From Streptomyces carpinensis (GTDB lineage Bacteria > Actinomycetota > Actinomycetes > Streptomycetales > Streptomycetaceae), in contig NZ_MUBM01000017.1 in assembly GCF_002154505.1 (NCBI RefSeq), positions 1 to 64,000 on the forward strand: a DNA stretch of 64,000 bases, read 5' to 3'. A program made the translations under genes and the position numbers. Under the pieces are notes generated by a model. The model had not been told where the DNA came from and searched no databases. It worked only from the letters and a program-made list of their open reading frames with translations. Below, one piece after another: positions 61,976 through 64,000 of this stretch (positions are counted from its first letter, which is position 1; each line of letters starts with the position of its first letter).

Positions 61976-63460
61976 GTGATCCGCACTCTTCTCCGCGACC
62001 TGTACGCCGTCGTGGCCGCCGTCCTGCTCGTCGTGGCAGCGGTCGTCGTCGGCCGCCGCATCCAGTCGGCCCACCACACGCTGTTCGTCCACTGGCCCCC
62101 GCTGTTCGCCGACTGGGATCCCCACGTGGGGCCGGGCACACCGGCCGCCGTGCTGGTGGCCGCGGCGGTGGTCGCCTACGGGCCGGCCCTCGCCCTGCGG
62201 CTGCCGTGGCGTGCGCTGCTCGCCGCCGCCTGGGGCACGGCCATGGCCTGGACCTGGTCGCTCGCCCTCGTCGACGGCTGGCACCGCGGCGTGGCCGGAC
62301 GGCTCACCACCGCCAACGAGTACCTGCGGGTCATCGGCCGCTTCCACGACATCCCGGCCACGCTGCGTGACTTCACCCACCACATCGTGGCCGGCTCCCC
62401 GGCCCCGTGGCCCGCCCATGTCGCCGGCCACCCTCCGGCCGCGACGCTCACCTTCGTGCTGCTCGACCGCGTCGGGCTGGGTGGCGGAGGCTGGGCCGGC
62501 GCCTGGTGCATCACCGTCGGCACCACGGCGTGCGTGGCGGTGCTGGTGGCGGTGCGGGTGCTGGCCGGGGAGGATCTGGCGCGCCGGGCGGCGCCGTTCC
62601 TGGTGGCGGCGCCGGCCGCGGTGTGGGTCGGTGCGTCCGCCGACGGCTACTTCGCGGCCGTGGCCGCCTGGTTCGGGGCCCTGCTCGCCCTGGCGGTGCG
62701 CGGGCGGACGGGCGCCGGAAGGCGGGTGGCCACCACCGTGGGATCAGGGCTGCTGTTCGGCCTCACCTGCTACCTCTCCTACGGCCTCACGTTGTTCGCG
62801 CTGATCGGGGCGGGCGTGGTGCTGCTCGGGCGGCCACGACCGGGCGACCTGCTGCGCGGGCTCCCGCTGTTCCTGGCCGGGGTGGCCGTCGTTCCCCTGC
62901 TGTTCACCCTGGCCGGTTTCGACTGGTGGGAGGCCTACCGGCTGCTGGTCACGCGCTACTACCAGGGCGTCGGCGGCACCCGGCCCTACGGCTACTGGGT
63001 GTGGGCCAACCTGGCCTGCACCGTGCTCGTCACGGGCCTGGCGACGGCGGCCGGACTGGGCCGGGCGGCCACCACGCCGGCCTGCCTGCGCGCTGGTGCC
63101 GCGGGTGCTGCCGATGCCGATGCCGCCGGTGTCGCCGGTGACGGCGGTGCCGCCGGTGTCGTCGGTGGCAGCGGTGACGGCGGTGACGGCGGCATCAGCC
63201 ACGGCGCCGGGTCGGTGACCGGCTCCGTGGCAGACTCCCGCGCCGAGGCCCGGCTCGCCGTGCTCGTGTTCTGTGCCCTGCTGGCGCTCGTCGTCGCCGA
63301 CGTCTCCGGCATGAGCAAGGCGGAGACCGAACGCATCTGGCTGCCGTTCGCAATGTGGCTGCTCCCGGCCTGCGCACTGCTCACGCGTCCCCGTGTGTGG
63401 CTCGCCGCCCAGACCGCCCTCGCGCTGCTGATCAACCACCTGCTGTTGACCGGCTGGTGA
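61976..63460 (+). CDS. Polytopic glycosyltransferase-like membrane protein
   Basis: A 494-aa protein with about eleven membrane helices and an early extracytoplasmic loop (residues 30-55) containing FADWDP, a layout resembling GT-C type mannosyltransferases. A low-complexity insert (about residues 373-422, Ala/Asp/Gly-rich from imperfect GCCGATGCC and GGTGACGGC units) interrupts the C-terminal half. GTG 61976 follows a TAGCGT box by 6 bases. With the GT2, DUF2064 and methyltransferase genes it may assemble an exported glycan; that is inferred from proximity. Confidence 0.8.
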   Translation: MIRTLLRDLYAVVAAVLLVVAAVVVGRRIQSAHHTLFVHWPPLFADWDPHVGPGTPAAVLVAAAVVAYGPALALRLPWRALLAAAWGTAMAWTWSLALVDGWHRGVAGRLTTANEYLRVIGRFHDIPATLRDFTHHIVAGSPAPWPAHVAGHPPAATLTFVLLDRVGLGGGGWAGAWCITVGTTACVAVLVAVRVLAGEDLARRAAPFLVAAPAAVWVGASADGYFAAVAAWFGALLALAVRGRTGAGRRVATTVGSGLLFGLTCYLSYGLTLFALIGAGVVLLGRPRPGDLLRGLPLFLAGVAVVPLLFTLAGFDWWEAYRLLVTRYYQGVGGTRPYGYWVWANLACTVLVTGLATAAGLGRAATTPACLRAGAAGAADADAAGVAGDGGAAGVVGGSGDGGDGGISHGAGSVTGSVADSRAEARLAVLVFCALLALVVADVSGMSKAETERIWLPFAMWLLPACALLTRPRVWLAAQTALALLINHLLLTGW

Positions 63461-63539
63461 CCTACCGTCAAGAAGGTCACGAACATGTATCGGACATTCC
63501 ACACTTCAACCTTCACGCAAGGCACACATGTTCGCTAAG

Positions 63540-63675
63540 TTGACGCCCAGGCCGCACGATGACCTCCGGCGAGTCCCGTCGGATCGTGCGGTCTCCGCCG
63601 AGTCCGGTACGCCGCACGGCAGCCGGAGCCGAGCACCCGATCGACATCGTGGTGAGTCGGCCCAAGCGCGGCCTA
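63540..63675 (+). ncRNA. Probable c-di-AMP (ydaO/yuaA-type) riboswitch
   Basis: The leader of the NlpC/P60 gene contains blocks recalled from actinobacterial ydaO elements: GACCTCCGGCGAGTCC, CCGCCGAGTCCGGTACGCCG with a following GGCAGCCGGAGCC helix strand, and a terminal AAGCGCGGCC. These leaders commonly sit before secreted wall hydrolases in Streptomyces. The full pairing was not computed, so the boundaries are approximate. Confidence 0.6.
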
Positions 63676-63694
63676 CGGAAGGAGCACGTCTTCC

Positions 63695-64000
63695 TTGGCG
63701 CCGGAACGAACCTCGCCCTCGGGCGGCATCAGCCTCCCCGACCCGCGCGGCTCCCCTGGCTCGTCCACGGCCCCCGGCGACGGCGGGCCCAGCCGCGCCG
63801 AGGTTCAGCGGCGGGTCAGCAGCCTCTACGACCGGGCCGAGACCGCCACCGGCAACTACAACGCGACCCGCGCGATGAGCAGGGGGCGGCGCACGCGGGT
63901 GAACCCCGCCCCTCGGAACGCCTCCGGAGCTTCCGCTCCCGCGCTCGACGCCGTGGCCAGGGAGTGGTTCGACGCGACCCGTGCCCGGTTGGGCCCGTCC
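63695..64000 (+). CDS. NlpC/P60-type secreted hydrolase, N-terminal part (3' truncated)
   Basis: The first 102 codons are visible. The sequence RRVSSLYDRAETATGNYNATR around residues 49-69 is the coiled-coil start found in RipA-like NlpC/P60 peptidoglycan hydrolases of Streptomyces, and EWFDATRARLGPS continues it. GGAAGGAG at 63677-63684 is 10 bases before TTG 63695. The catalytic domain lies beyond the window. A probable riboswitch precedes it. Confidence 0.7.
   Translation, partial: MAPERTSPSGGISLPDPRGSPGSSTAPGDGGPSRAEVQRRVSSLYDRAETATGNYNATRAMSRGRRTRVNPAPRNASGASAPALDAVAREWFDATRARLGPS

Noticed and set aside
63528-63878. 116-aa frame starting at 63528
   Set aside because: It crosses the leader region in a frame that differs from the NlpC/P60-type protein, which has a good ribosome site before 63695.

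Overview
The window reads as a piece of a Streptomyces-type actinobacterial chromosome. The GC content is very high, third codon positions are strongly GC-biased, GTG and TTG starts are frequent, and family-typical genes occur: a conservon (roadblock, DUF742 and GTPase genes), SpoIIE/HATPase regulators, DUF1775 and several small CxxC proteins. No phage structural genes, insertion sequences or CRISPR arrays were seen.

Layout. 1-1575 is a conservon (cvnA tail, cvnB, cvnC, cvnD). 1747-4507 holds a SatP/YaaH-like membrane protein and an aa3 oxidase subunit I (ctaD1) with a small membrane partner. 4677-11768 is a benzoylformate/benzaldehyde catabolic unit: a divergent LysR regulator, benzoylformate decarboxylase, aldehyde dehydrogenase, an aromatic-acid MFS transporter and an NRPS-condensation-like protein. 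11711-20383 carries a PAS/GAF/SpoIIE phosphatase, a TetR regulator, a flavin oxidoreductase, an L,D-transpeptidase lipoprotein, an anti-sigma-type ATPase and an ABC ATPase. 20550-22870 is a Tat multicopper oxidase with a coupled membrane protein. 23207-26103 is a complete P450 system (ferredoxin, FAD reductase, P450). 26270-30521 holds small secreted or zinc-ribbon proteins, a threonine dehydratase-like enzyme and a YbdK-type ligase.

The centrepiece is 30658-50547. A qcrB-like cytochrome b, a four-cluster Fe-S subunit and an NrfD membrane subunit are followed by an opposite-strand unit encoding a second cytochrome oxidase (ctaC2/ctaD2 with two small membrane proteins), then a hemerythrin gene and a formate dehydrogenase catalytic subunit. 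The formate dehydrogenase is split only by an in-frame TGA at 40515-40517, followed directly by a SECIS-like hairpin. Nearby are selD, a tRNA-Sec gene with anticodon TCA, selB and selA, so the selenoprotein and its entire decoding machinery lie within about 11 kb. The 3' end of tRNA-Sec is repeated (20 of 21 bases) at the end of selB, bracketing about 2.9 kb that looks like an integration footprint. The second oxidase keeps all haem and copper ligands but has lost the canonical D- and K-channel residues that ctaD1 in the same window retains.

50707-64000 contains a frameshifted gene, a 34-bp tandem repeat, a secreted His/Gly/Asp-rich protein, an SRPBCC protein, an AI-2E-type exporter, an SRAP/HMCES protein, a sugar epimerase, a two-component system, and a translationally coupled unit of glycosyltransferase, TIGR04282-type transferase and methyltransferase. 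These are followed by a membrane molybdopterin oxidoreductase, a polytopic glycosyltransferase-like protein, a probable c-di-AMP riboswitch and the start of an NlpC/P60-type secreted hydrolase. Several genes in this part look leaderless, with a TAGnnT -10 box 6-7 bases before the start codon.
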